Assembly (NCBI RefSeq): GCF_021554725.1
Contig: NZ_JAIZDP010000006.1
Span: forward strand, 124,001-188,000
Length of the DNA stretch: 64,000 nucleotides
DNA from: Sinomonas notoginsengisoli
Lineage (GTDB): Bacteria > Actinomycetota > Actinomycetes > Actinomycetales > Micrococcaceae
Direction: 5' to 3'
Positions 8,573 to 17,139 of this stretch are shown piece after piece; position 1 is the first letter of the stretch; each line of letters starts with the position of its first letter. Position numbers and translations under genes: made by a program. Below the pieces are notes generated by a model, which saw only the letters and a program-made list of their open reading frames with translations, was not told the origin of the DNA and did no database searches.

Positions 8573-10331
8573 AGTCCTCATTGCCAACCGCGGCGAGATC
8601 GCCGTGCGCGTTGCCCGTGCGTGCAACGATGCGGGCATCGAGAGCGTCGCCGTGTACGCGGACCCGGACGCGGACGCCCCGCACGCCGCAGCCTGCACCG
8701 AGGCGTATTCGCTCGGCGGCACCTCCCCGGCCGAGACGTACCTGGACATCGAGAAGATCCTGGACGTGGCGCGGCGCTCCGGCGCAGACGCTGTGCACCC
8801 CGGCTACGGCTTCCTGTCCGAGAACGCGACGTTCGCGCAGGCCGTCTCGGACGCGGAGCTGACGTGGATCGGCCCCTCCCCGGAGACCATCCGCCTCCTC
8901 GGCGACAAGGTCAGCGCCCGCGAGGTCGCGGTCCGCGCCGGCGCGCCGCTCGCCCCGGGCACCAATGCGCCGGTCGAGTCCGCTGCCGAGGTCCGGGCAT
9001 TCGCCGAGGAGTACGGCCTTCCGGTGGCGATCAAGGCGGCGCACGGCGGCGGCGGCCGAGGACTGAAGGTGGCACGGTCCATGGAGGGGATCGAAGAGTC
9101 CTACGAGTCGGCCGTGCGGGAGTCACAGGCGGCGTTCGGCCGCGGGGAGTGCTTCGTGGAGAAGTTCCTGGACCGGCCGCGGCATGTCGAGGCGCAGGTC
9201 CTCGCGGACACCCACGGCAACGTGGTCGTGGTGGGCACCCGGGACTGCTCGCTCCAACGCCGCTACCAGAAGCTCGTCGAGGAGGCGCCCGCGCCGTTCC
9301 TCACCCCCGATCAGCGCTCGCGGATCCACTCCTCGGCCAAGGCCATCTGCCGCGAGGCCGGCTACGTGGGCGCGGGCACGGTCGAGTACCTGCTGGGCGC
9401 GGACGGCACGGTCAGCTTCCTCGAGGTCAACACGCGGCTGCAGGTGGAGCACCCGATCACGGAGGAGACGTCCGGGGTCGACCTCGTGGCGGCGCAGCTG
9501 CACATCGCGGACGGCGGCGTGCTGCCGGTCCTTCAGGACCCTGAGCCGCGCGGGCACTCGATCGAGTTCCGCATCAACGCCGAGGACCCCGGCCGGGGCT
9601 TCCTGCCCTCCCCCGGGAAGGTGACGCGGTTCGCGACGCCCACGGGCCCGGGCATCCGGGTCGACTCGGGCGTCCGCGAGGGCTTCACCGTCCCGGCCCA
9701 GTTCGACTCGCTCCTCGCGAAGCTCGTGGTCACGGGCGCGGACCGCCAGCAGGCCCTGCGCCGTGCGCGGTGGGCGCTGCGGGAGTTCGAGATTGAGGGC
9801 CTGCCCACGGTCCTCCCGTTCGACCGGGCCGTCGTGGGCTCCCCGGCGTTCGCCGCGGAGGACGGCGCGGAGTCGTTCGGCGTGTACACCACGTGGATCG
9901 AGTCCGAGTTCGCCGGCGACCTCGCTGCGAGCCCTGAGTTCACCGCCCCCGCCGGGCACGACGGCGCGCGCCGCACCTTCGCGATCGACCTCGACGGCAA
10001 GCGGGTCACGCTCGGCCTGCCCGCCGAACTGCTCGCGGGCCTCGGGACAGGCGCCCGCGCACATGCCGGCTCGGCGCACGACGGCGCGGCCTCCTCCGGC
10101 GCTGCGGCCACCGCCGCGGACCTCACCTCCGGGATGGGCGGCACGGTGGTCAAGTGGCTCGTGGAGCCGGGTACGGCAGTCGAGGCGGGGGACGGCGTCG
10201 TCGTCCTCGAGGCCATGAAAATGGAGACGACCGTCCAAGCGCACCGTTCCGGGACAGTCGGCGAGCACGGCGCGGCCACCGGGGCCGCCGTGGCACCCGG
10301 CACTGTCCTGACCACCATCGTCGGCGACTGA
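8565..10331 (+). CDS. Biotin carboxylase fused to biotin carboxyl carrier domain
   Basis: 588 residues. The N-terminal biotin carboxylase (about 1-450) begins [20 protein letters not shown] and has the ATP-grasp glycine loop [11 protein letters not shown] and the [11 protein letters not shown] motif. A spacer follows, then a C-terminal biotinyl domain with EAMKMET, whose biotin-accepting lysine is Lys552. The ATG at 8565 follows GGAAGGA and lies inside the end of pxpBC (8-nt overlap), so the two are coupled. No acyl-CoA carboxyltransferase gene is near. Such proteins are often named acetyl-CoA carboxylase subunit A. Here PxpB-PxpC, homologous to the urea carboxylase carboxyltransferase, is the more obvious partner. 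Catalytic motifs look complete; the carboxylated substrate is unknown. Confidence 0.92.
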   Translation: MRRVLIANRGEIAVRVARACNDAGIESVAVYADPDADAPHAAACTEAYSLGGTSPAETYLDIEKILDVARRSGADAVHPGYGFLSENATFAQAVSDAELTWIGPSPETIRLLGDKVSAREVAVRAGAPLAPGTNAPVESAAEVRAFAEEYGLPVAIKAAHGGGGRGLKVARSMEGIEESYESAVRESQAAFGRGECFVEKFLDRPRHVEAQVLADTHGNVVVVGTRDCSLQRRYQKLVEEAPAPFLTPDQRSRIHSSAKAICREAGYVGAGTVEYLLGADGTVSFLEVNTRLQVEHPITEETSGVDLVAAQLHIADGGVLPVLQDPEPRGHSIEFRINAEDPGRGFLPSPGKVTRFATPTGPGIRVDSGVREGFTVPAQFDSLLAKLVVTGADRQQALRRARWALREFEIEGLPTVLPFDRAVVGSPAFAAEDGAESFGVYTTWIESEFAGDLAASPEFTAPAGHDGARRTFAIDLDGKRVTLGLPAELLAGLGTGARAHAGSAHDGAASSGAAATAADLTSGMGGTVVKWLVEPGTAVEAGDGVVVLEAMKMETTVQAHRSGTVGEHGAATGAAVAPGTVLTTIVGD

Positions 10332-10363
10332 GAGGGGCCTCTGAGGCTGGATAGGCTGGAACC

Positions 10364-11044
10364 ATGACAACCGACGCGATCCTGCCCAGCCTTCGTACCG
10401 CGGCCGGGAAGTCGAAGCACGCCGAGACGGGCCAGTGGGTCGCGGCGCAACTGCGGCAGGCCATCGCCGACGGGCGGCTCGCGCCAGGTGCGAAGCTCGC
10501 CGAGGAGGCGCTACGGGAGGCACTCGGCGTCTCCCGGAACACCCTCCGCGAGGCGTTCGCAACCCTCAGCACGGAACGGGTCGTGACGCGGATCCCCAAC
10601 CGGGGCGTGTTCGTCTCGCATCCGACTCGCGAGGACATCCAGGAGATCTACCGGGTCCGCCGCCTCCTGGAGCCGGGTGCGCTGCTGTGGGCCCCCGAGC
10701 ACCCCACCAAGCAGCTCGCCGCGATCGTGGACAGGGCCCGCGCAGCCGCCGAGGCTGGCGACGTGGTCGCCATGGCCGGCGCCAACCAGGACTTCCACCG
10801 CACCCTTGTGGGAGGAGCCGGGAGCGAGCGCCTCGACAAGCTCATGGAGCAGGTGCTTGCCGAGATGCGGCTCGTGTTCTCGACCATGGGCGCTGACCCG
10901 CGCTTCCACGCGCCGTACGTCGAGGAGAACGCGAGGATCCTCGAGCTCCTCGAGGCGGGGAACGCAACCAAGGCCGCCGAGGCTATGGCCGAGTACCTCG
11001 ACACCGCCGAGCGCCAGCTCCTCGACGCTCTCGCCGCCGCCTGA
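10364..11044 (+). CDS. GntR-family regulator, FadR/FCD type (5-oxoproline island)
   Basis: 226 residues: an N-terminal winged helix (about 20-85) with LAEEALREALGVSRNTLREAFATL and the wing RIPNRGVFVS, then a helical FCD ligand domain (about 90-215) with DFHRTLVGGAGSERL supplying a metal-binding-type Asp/His. It lies 32 nt after the biotin carboxylase gene and probably shares its transcript. The TTGTTSAACAA palindromes at 5669, 5738, 11127 and 11151 have the symmetry expected for this subfamily, so it is likely the local repressor, released by a small organic acid such as 5-oxoproline. The effector is inferred. Confidence 0.9.
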   Translation: MTTDAILPSLRTAAGKSKHAETGQWVAAQLRQAIADGRLAPGAKLAEEALREALGVSRNTLREAFATLSTERVVTRIPNRGVFVSHPTREDIQEIYRVRRLLEPGALLWAPEHPTKQLAAIVDRARAAAEAGDVVAMAGANQDFHRTLVGGAGSERLDKLMEQVLAEMRLVFSTMGADPRFHAPYVEENARILELLEAGNATKAAEAMAEYLDTAERQLLDALAAA

Positions 11045-11126
11045 CCGGCGCGTCCCACTGGACAGTCGCAGGGCCAGGGGGACGTCTTGGCCGGCATGAC
11101 GCACATCCCGTGAGCCATACCTAATA

Positions 11127-11161
11127 TTGTTCAACAAAACTCTTGCTCGATTGTTGAACAA
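11127..11161. promoter_or_regulatory. Paired operators TTGTTCAACAA / TTGTTGAACAA
   Basis: Two 11-bp palindromes, at 11127-11137 and 11151-11161, have centres 24 bp apart. They match the two sites before pxpA and lie just upstream of the broken permease gene, in an AT-richer stretch suited to a promoter. They show that this promoter belonged to the same GntR regulon before the gene behind it was damaged. Confidence 0.72.
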
Positions 11162-11176
11162 ACCGGTATGCTCTAG

Positions 11177-11533
11177 ATCACAGCGACCCCCGGCTCCCTC
11201 GCGGCGGGCGTGATCGTATACTGCGTGGGCATGTTCCTGTTCACAATCCTCACGGGCTACGGCTTCGCTGCGTTCCCGATCATGACAGCGGCGATCTGTT
11301 GGCCCGTCCTGGTCCAGGAGTTCCACGGCACCCCCGCGATCGTTGTCGCGATCGGCGTGCTGGCCGGCTTCTGCGGCACTCTGTGCACGCCGATGGCAGC
11401 GAACTTCAACCTCGTGCCCGCTGCCCTCCTCGAGATGAAGAACAAGTACGGCGTGATCACCGCGCAGGTTGGGACCGCAATCCCGCTTCTCGCGGTCAAC
11501 ACTGCCCTCATGTACTTCCTCGCGTTCCACTGA
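11177..11533 (+). pseudogene. 5'-truncated DUF979 permease gene
   Basis: Only the C-terminal part of a DUF979 membrane protein remains. Recognisable coding begins with ITATPGSLAAG at 11177, directly after an in-frame TAG at 11174, and runs through three or four membrane segments (MFLFTILTGYGFAAFPIMTAA, LAGFCGTLCTPMAANFNLVP) to the stop. The intact family is, from memory, about 300 residues and is paired with DUF969; both that partner and about two thirds of this protein are missing. The only usable start (GTG 11210) lacks a ribosome binding site. The junction lies within about 16 nt of an intact operator pair, which suggests one deletion removed everything between promoter and fragment. Confidence 0.75.
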
Positions 11534-11546
11534 GAGGAGGGAATCC

Positions 11547-12635
11547 ATGGACCACGAAGCCCTGTTCCCAGACGCTCTGTTCCCTGAGGCACTGTTCCCT
11601 GACGCTGCAAGCCGCTGTGCCGCCGTCGTCCTCGACAACCTCGCCCGCCCCTACCCCTACGCGGCGCACCACGTGCGTCGCTCGGCCGAGGACACGGCCA
11701 TGCCGCACGAGCTGCACCCCGCGTTCGGCACGTCCTTCGACTGGCACTCGTGCGTGCACATGCACTGGCTCGGCGTGAGCGTCCTGGACTCCGGCCGGCT
11801 CGACGCCGCCGCCGCGGATCGGCTGCGGGACGCCCTCGGGGCGAACCTGGCTGCTGAGAAGCTCTCGGTCGAGGCCGCGTACCTCGCGGCGAACCCTACG
11901 TGGGAGCGGCCGTACGGGTGGGCGTGGCTGGTCCGGCTCGCCGCGGCGTGCGCCTCCTCGCACGACGCCGGCCTGCGCGCCTGGGGCGCGAACCTCGCCG
12001 GGTGCGTGGACACGGTCGCGGGTCTGGTCTCCGCGTGGCTGGACAGGGCCGAGTACCCGGTGCGCCACGGGCTGCACACCAACTCGGCATTCGGGCTCGC
12101 GTGGCTCGTGGACGCGTTCCGCGTGCTGCGCCAGGACGATGCCGCGGCCGCGTGCGAGGCTGCCGCCCGGCACTGGTTCGCCGACGACTCCGGCTGGCCG
12201 TCAGAGTGGGAGCTGTCGGGCCAGGACTTCCTCTCGGCTGGCCTGTCCGAGGCTGACCTCATGGCCCGCGTCCTCTCCCCCGCAGACTTCGCCGCGTGGC
12301 TTGGGCGGTTCCTCCCGGGCCTCGGCACCGGCTCGCGGATGCTCACCCCTGTGGGCGTCTCAGACGAGACCGACGGCTACATGGTCCATCTCCACGGGCT
12401 CAACCTGACCCGCTCGGGGCAGCTGGCACGGATAGTCGCCGTCCTCAGGGCGCACGACGCCGATGGCTCGCTCTCCGCCGTCGGCTCGGCAGCGCCGGTG
12501 CTCGCGGCGGCCGTCCAGCCGCTCTTCGCCGCGGGACTCCGGGGCCTCGACAGCGGGGACTTCATGTCCACGCACTGGCTCGCGAGCTTCGCCTGGGATG
12601 CGGCCGAGTCGATCGGCGCCCTCGAGAACCGCTGA
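11547..12635 (+). CDS. DUF2891 family protein
   Basis: 362 residues of the DUF2891 family, cytosolic and mostly alpha-helical, with family segments VVLDNLARPYPYAAHHV near the N-terminus, HPAFGTSFDWHSCVHMHWL (His/Trp-rich, about 57-75), HGLHTNSAFGLAWLVDA and THWLASFAWDA near the end. No biochemical role is known to me; the family often accompanies DUF969/DUF979 transporters, as with the broken gene just upstream. The ATG at 11547 follows a strong GAGAGGAGGG and lies 13 nt after the pseudogene stop. The first residues contain three near-identical LFPDA/LFPEA units from a 15-bp tandem repeat, unusual for the family. Glycoside-hydrolase-like alpha/alpha barrel folds are possible, but I see no proof. 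Confidence 0.8.
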   Translation: MDHEALFPDALFPEALFPDAASRCAAVVLDNLARPYPYAAHHVRRSAEDTAMPHELHPAFGTSFDWHSCVHMHWLGVSVLDSGRLDAAAADRLRDALGANLAAEKLSVEAAYLAANPTWERPYGWAWLVRLAAACASSHDAGLRAWGANLAGCVDTVAGLVSAWLDRAEYPVRHGLHTNSAFGLAWLVDAFRVLRQDDAAAACEAAARHWFADDSGWPSEWELSGQDFLSAGLSEADLMARVLSPADFAAWLGRFLPGLGTGSRMLTPVGVSDETDGYMVHLHGLNLTRSGQLARIVAVLRAHDADGSLSAVGSAAPVLAAAVQPLFAAGLRGLDSGDFMSTHWLASFAWDAAESIGALENR

Positions 12636-12728
12636 CCGGCATCGCCGCCACGACCGCCGCCTCGGAGCGGTTACGGCCGTCGGGCTTGTTGCCCTTGTCC
12701 TCCACCACCGGGCGGCAGCCCGGCGTGC

Positions 12729-14951
12729 TCAACCATCGGCGTCCTGACCGCGCCGCGCCACCCACCCGGCGAGGGACGCGCGGTTCCGCAGCCCGAGCTT
12801 GGCCAGGATATGTGCCACATGGTGCTCGACCGTGCGCTCGGAGAGACCGAGCCTGACCGCAATGGAGGCATTGGTGTGACCGCGGCGGACCATCTCCGCG
12901 ACCTCCTGCTCGCGGGGAGAGAGGCCGCCCGTGGTGGAGGCGCCGCCGTCGAGCGCGCTGAGTGCCGCGGCGGCCTCGGCGAACGTCAGACGCTCTCCCG
13001 CCTCCCAAGCCTCGCGCATCGCCTTACGGCCGAGGAGACGTTCGGCGGCGGTGCGGACCTCGTCGAAGTCAGCGCGCGTGATCGAATGGTATTTTCCTCC
13101 CGCACCCTCGCGGCGGCTAGCCGCGGCGGCAGCGCGCACCGCCGTCGCGGGCGCCTTGCGCACCGCAAGCGCAGCGAGCCGGGCGAGTGCGATCCCCTGA
13201 AGGGAGATGTCCCCGATGCGCGCAAAGCGGTCGACGGCGCGCAGGAGGCTTGCGCGGCCGTCTGCCACACGTCCGAGGCTCGTCTCGGCGAGCCCGGTGT
13301 AGGTCAGGAGCTGGCCCTGGCTCCACACGTCTCCGCCCGCCTCGGCGAGGGAGAGCGCCCGTGCGAGGACCGGAAGGGCCTCGGCGTACTCCCCTGCCGC
13401 AACCGCCGCAGTGCCCACTGAGCCGAGGGCCCTGCTCTGGCCGGCCACGTCGCCGTGCTCCACGAAGACCCGGTACGAGGCACGGGCGGCCTCTTGGGCC
13501 TCGGCGAAGTGACCCGCGAGGAACCGGCCCACCGCCTGGAAATGCAGAGCCGTGCCCGTGGGCAGTGACCCTTCGGCGAAGATCGCCAGTGCCTCCGCCG
13601 CGCACAGCTCCACAGCGTCCGTCTCCTGAAACGCATTGTGCAGCACCTCAGCCGCCACGAGCGCACCGGCCCGCGACTCGTCCGGGTCGGGGTGCCGCTC
13701 CAGGAGCGCGTTGACGCGGGCGAGCCCCTCGCTCTGGGCCCTGCGGAACCAAATGTCGCGGGATGCGGAGAAAAGTCGCAGCCCGGCCGCCGGATCGGCC
13801 TCTGCCGCGTAGTCGAGGGCCGCGCGCAGGTCGGGGAGGAGCCTGTCCCCGGCCCTGGCCCGCGTGGTGGCCTCGAGCATGGTCGGGACCTGGTCGGCGC
13901 CGAACTCGGCCAGCAGCCAGTCGAGGTGCCGGCGTCGCGCGTCACGGAGCCGGCCACTCGACTCGAGGCCCTCCCGCGCGTAGTCCCGCAGCGTTTCGAG
14001 GAGGCGGAACACGGTCCCACCGGAACCGTCGACGCCCGCGTGGACCAGCGAGCGCCCGACGAGGTCCTCCAGATCCTCGAGCGTGGCCCCGGCAACCGCG
14101 GATGCTGCCTGCGTACCGAACGGGCTCGCGAAGACTGCGAACGCTTCGAACACGGCACGTTCGCGGTCCCCCAACGTGTCGACGCTCGACGCGATGCAGG
14201 CATGCAGGGACCGGTGCCGTTCGGGCACGGCAGCAGAGCCGGAGGCGAGCACCGGGAAGGGGCGCTCGAGGAGCGGGAGCATCTCGGCCGGGGTGAGGAC
14301 GGTCATGCGGGCCGCCGCGAGCTCGAGCCCGAGTGGGAGCCTGTCGAGCCTGGCGCACAGGTCGCGGGCGGCGGCCCGGGACTCCGGTGCGTCCGGCAGG
14401 CTGGGCCGCACGGAGCGCGCGCGCTCCCAGAAGAGCCGCTGGGCGTCCTCGTCGTCCATCGGGCCGACGGGCATAACCTCTTCCCCAGAGACGCGCAGGG
14501 GCCGCCGGCTCGTCGCGAGGACGCGCGCAGTGGGCGCTTCTTCGAGCAGGTGCGCGACAAATGCCGCCGTCTCGTCGAGGACATGCTCAACATTGTCGAG
14601 GACGATCAGCGCGGGCCCACCCCCGTCAAGCGACCAGACGAGCGCATCGAGCGCCGCGTCCTCCGGGACACGGAGCCCCGCGGCCTCTGCTGTCGCGCAG
14701 GCGACTGCGGCCCGAGCGCCCACGCGCGTGAGATCCACGAAGACGGCATCCGCGGCCAGGAGCGGATCGAGGCGGACGGCCTCGACCGCCAGACGCGTCT
14801 TGCCGGCACCCCCCGGGCCGGTCAGCGTGACCAGGCGCCCCGAGGCCAGGCGTCCGGCGAGTTCCGCCAGCTCAGCCTCCCGCCCGACAAAGCTGCTCGC
14901 GGGGGCAGGAACCCGCGCCCGCGGAGCCGGCGGCGCAGCTGCCGTTGTCAT
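12729..14951 (-). CDS. LuxR-type regulator with N-terminal STAND ATPase
   Basis: 740 residues. The N-terminal P-loop ATPase of the STAND/NB-ARC class has Walker A TLTGPGGAGKTRLAVEAV (about 40-57) and Walker B ALIVLDNVEHVLD. A tetratricopeptide-like helical region follows (about 350-620), and the C-terminal LuxR helix-turn-helix reads LSPREQEVAEMVRRGHTNAS with LSERTVEHHVAHILAKLGL. Such proteins sense a ligand through the helical part and activate transcription when ATP-bound. I use the ATG at 14951, just before the conserved FVGREAELAEL, because codons further upstream are not family-like. It is divergent from the FAD monooxygenase, its probable target. The ligand is unknown. Confidence 0.9.
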   Translation of the reverse strand: MTTAAAPPAPRARVPAPASSFVGREAELAELAGRLASGRLVTLTGPGGAGKTRLAVEAVRLDPLLAADAVFVDLTRVGARAAVACATAEAAGLRVPEDAALDALVWSLDGGGPALIVLDNVEHVLDETAAFVAHLLEEAPTARVLATSRRPLRVSGEEVMPVGPMDDEDAQRLFWERARSVRPSLPDAPESRAAARDLCARLDRLPLGLELAAARMTVLTPAEMLPLLERPFPVLASGSAAVPERHRSLHACIASSVDTLGDRERAVFEAFAVFASPFGTQAASAVAGATLEDLEDLVGRSLVHAGVDGSGGTVFRLLETLRDYAREGLESSGRLRDARRRHLDWLLAEFGADQVPTMLEATTRARAGDRLLPDLRAALDYAAEADPAAGLRLFSASRDIWFRRAQSEGLARVNALLERHPDPDESRAGALVAAEVLHNAFQETDAVELCAAEALAIFAEGSLPTGTALHFQAVGRFLAGHFAEAQEAARASYRVFVEHGDVAGQSRALGSVGTAAVAAGEYAEALPVLARALSLAEAGGDVWSQGQLLTYTGLAETSLGRVADGRASLLRAVDRFARIGDISLQGIALARLAALAVRKAPATAVRAAAAASRREGAGGKYHSITRADFDEVRTAAERLLGRKAMREAWEAGERLTFAEAAAALSALDGGASTTGGLSPREQEVAEMVRRGHTNASIAVRLGLSERTVEHHVAHILAKLGLRNRASLAGWVARRGQDADG

Positions 14952-14998
14952 AGGGCCAGTATCTGGGCCGCCCCGGACCATGTCCACACGGATCGATG

Positions 14999-15018
14999 GG
15001 TACCGCATGGGTGGTACC
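14999..15018. promoter_or_regulatory. Possible operator (two GGTACC blocks)
   Basis: Two GGTACC hexamers lie 14 bp apart (14999-15004 and 15013-15018), with weaker flanking symmetry, between the divergent LuxR-type regulator and the FAD monooxygenase. They could be a binding site for the regulator. The evidence is only position and symmetry. Confidence 0.3.
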
Positions 15019-15101
15019 ACCGATGTACGCGCATCAGGGCGCGCGTAGCGTCATGGCCAGAGACGAAACCGGGCGCACTGCCCTCAGGGAAGGAACTCAC
15101 C

Positions 15102-16328
15102 ATGACTGCTTGTCATGACGCCGTCGTCGTCGGCGCCGGGCCCACGGGGCTCGCGGCCGCCGTCGCGCTGCAGACGATAGGGAGGACGGCGGTTGTCATT
15201 GATGCGGGCGAAGACCGCACCGCTGGCACGCGCGCCCTCGCCGTGCACCCGGGAACGCTTGAGGTACTTGAGCGCCTTGGCTGTACGGACGCGATCCTGG
15301 GCGAATGCCTGCGGATCCGTGGTATGCAGTTCCGCAGCCCCGGCAGGGTCTTGGCCCGCATGAGCAATGACCACCTACCGAGCCGCTTCACCTTCACCGC
15401 GAGCCTCCCGCAGCCACGCACCGAGGCCATCCTCCGCGCGCGGGCACATGAGGGCGGCGTTCGTTTCGTCGCCGGGCGCGCGAGGGGGGTCGTGGAGGAC
15501 GACGCCGGTGTTGCAGCCGTGCTCGAAGACGGATCCTCGGTGCGCGGCCGCTACCTCGTCGCGGCTGACGGCATGCACAGTACCGTGCGCGAGGCGATCG
15601 GGGTCAGCTACGAGGACACCGGAGCAGAGGCGTTCGACGACCAGAACATGATTCTGGCCGACGTGATCCTGTCGGGTCCTGCAGACTTCGAGTACATCAA
15701 CGCCACCATGGGGCCCGCGGGCCTTGCCGTACTCGCACCGCTGCCGGGAGGCCTCATGCGTCTCGTCGTCAACGCCCCGGCACAACGGACTGCGCCATCC
15801 GACGACGAGCTCCAGGATTTCTTGGACGCACGCGGTCCGCGCCCAGCCTCCATCGGGGGGCGCCTCGTGATCGACAGCGTAGTGTGGACCTCGCACTTCC
15901 AGTATCGCCATCGGCTCGCCTCGACGTTCCGCGCCGGACGGGTGCTGATTGCCGGCGATGCTGGACACGCGCACAGCCCGGCAGCGGGCCAGGGCATGAA
16001 CCTCGGGATCCGGGACGCCTTCTACGCAGCTGCCGCCGTGGACAGCGCCCTGGCCGACGGGGGTTCCCCACACCGCAGCGAAACCATCCTCGACACCTAT
16101 GCCGCGCATCGGAAGGCTGCCGCCCAGGGCGTCATCGCCGCGACCAACCGGATGAACCGCATGTTCTACGCTCCACCGCCTGCCCAGCCGCTCCGGAACC
16201 TTGCACTTCGGGTCCTCTCCCGCACGGCAGTCCCGTCAAAGATGGCCCTCGGGTTCTCCGGCCTCCTGGACACCGGGCCCGATGTGTCCCGGGCCGACGC
16301 CGCACCCCATGCGGCCTCGGCCGCGTAG
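15102..16328 (+). CDS. FAD-dependent monooxygenase (PheA/TfdB-like)
   Basis: 408 residues of the class A flavoprotein hydroxylase family, which uses NAD(P)H and oxygen to hydroxylate aromatic substrates. The dinucleotide-binding motif VVVGAGPTGLAAAVAL is at about 8-23, the family motif YLVAADGMHSTVREAIG is mid-protein, and the FAD ribityl motif VLIAGDAGHAHSPAAGQGMN is at about 282-301. Length is at the short end, without the C-terminal thioredoxin-like domain of phenol hydroxylases. The ATG at 15102 has AGGGAAGGA upstream. It is transcribed divergently from the LuxR-type regulator. The substrate cannot be assigned. Confidence 0.9.
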   Translation: MTACHDAVVVGAGPTGLAAAVALQTIGRTAVVIDAGEDRTAGTRALAVHPGTLEVLERLGCTDAILGECLRIRGMQFRSPGRVLARMSNDHLPSRFTFTASLPQPRTEAILRARAHEGGVRFVAGRARGVVEDDAGVAAVLEDGSSVRGRYLVAADGMHSTVREAIGVSYEDTGAEAFDDQNMILADVILSGPADFEYINATMGPAGLAVLAPLPGGLMRLVVNAPAQRTAPSDDELQDFLDARGPRPASIGGRLVIDSVVWTSHFQYRHRLASTFRAGRVLIAGDAGHAHSPAAGQGMNLGIRDAFYAAAAVDSALADGGSPHRSETILDTYAAHRKAAAQGVIAATNRMNRMFYAPPPAQPLRNLALRVLSRTAVPSKMALGFSGLLDTGPDVSRADAAPHAASAA

Positions 16329-16501
16329 TCATCCCTCAGGAGGTCAGGGCGACGGTTTCAGGACCATCGCGGAACCGCCGCCACGCCTCACGGGCTCGGC
16401 CTTGAGCTACGCTACTTCGGCCCCCCGACAATCGAACAGCCGCGGGGATGAACCCTTGCGGCGGAATGTTCGTTGATGGGAATAGGGAGAGGGAGGAACG
16501 C

Positions 16502-16999
16502 GTGGAACTCGACACCATCGAGCTCACAGCACTCGATGGCCGCAGGACGACGTTCGGCGAGTGGGCGGGCAAGGTCCGGCTCGTGGTCAACGTGGCCAGC
16601 AGGTGCGGCCTCGCGCCGCAGTACAAGGCGCTCGAGGAACTCCAGAAGGCGTACGGCGAGCGCGGCTTCACGGTGCTCGGGTTCCCGAGCAACCAGTTCC
16701 TCCAGGAGTACCGCGACGCTGAGAAGATCGGGCAGTACTGCTCGGCGACGTGGGGTGTCACGTTCCCGATCATGGGCAAAGTCTGGGTCAACGGCCGCGG
16801 CGCCCACCCGCTCTACCGCGAACTGACGAAGACGCCCGACTCCGCGGGCAGGGCCGGCCGCATCCAGTGGAACTTCGAGAAGTTCCTCGTGCTGCCGAGC
16901 GGCGCGGTGCACCGCTTCCGCCCGCAGACCCTCCCGGATGACGCAGCCATCGTCGCCCTCATCGAGAGCGCGCTGTCGAGCGGCGCCGTGGACAATTGA
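16502..16999 (+). CDS. Glutathione peroxidase family protein (Cys type)
   Basis: 165-residue thiol peroxidase of the GPx/BtuE family, reducing peroxides most likely with thioredoxin-type or mycothiol-linked donors, since actinobacteria generally lack glutathione. The peroxidatic cysteine is Cys35 in NVASRCGLAPQY, the catalytic Gln lies in GFPSNQF and the Trp in IQWNFEKF, so the catalytic set is complete with Cys in place of selenocysteine. The resolving-Cys region is degenerate (GQYCSATWGVTFP). I choose the GTG at 16502, preceded by GAGGGAGG, over an earlier ATG at 16448 that adds non-family residues. Monocistronic in appearance. Confidence 0.92.
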   Translation: MELDTIELTALDGRRTTFGEWAGKVRLVVNVASRCGLAPQYKALEELQKAYGERGFTVLGFPSNQFLQEYRDAEKIGQYCSATWGVTFPIMGKVWVNGRGAHPLYRELTKTPDSAGRAGRIQWNFEKFLVLPSGAVHRFRPQTLPDDAAIVALIESALSSGAVDN

Positions 17000-17139
17000 C
17001 CAGGCCTCTTCGACCGCGGTTCCCTCCCCCCGGTTCGGCGCCGTTCACGCCGACATGATGACGGCATAGACAGGCCCCCCGCGCGACGCGCGAGGCACAC
17101 CTTCGCGCCAACCGCCTGCCACGCGGCGCTGCTGGCGGC

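Noticed and set aside
6311-8749. 812-codon minus-strand frame opposite pxpA-pxpBC
   Set aside because: It lies antisense to clearly recognisable genes and has a His/Arg/Gly-rich composition typical of shadow frames in high-GC DNA.
13638-15101. Upstream extension of the FAD monooxygenase frame to about 896 residues
   Set aside because: The added part is antisense to the LuxR-type regulator. The conserved flavoprotein start and a ribosome binding site are at 15102.
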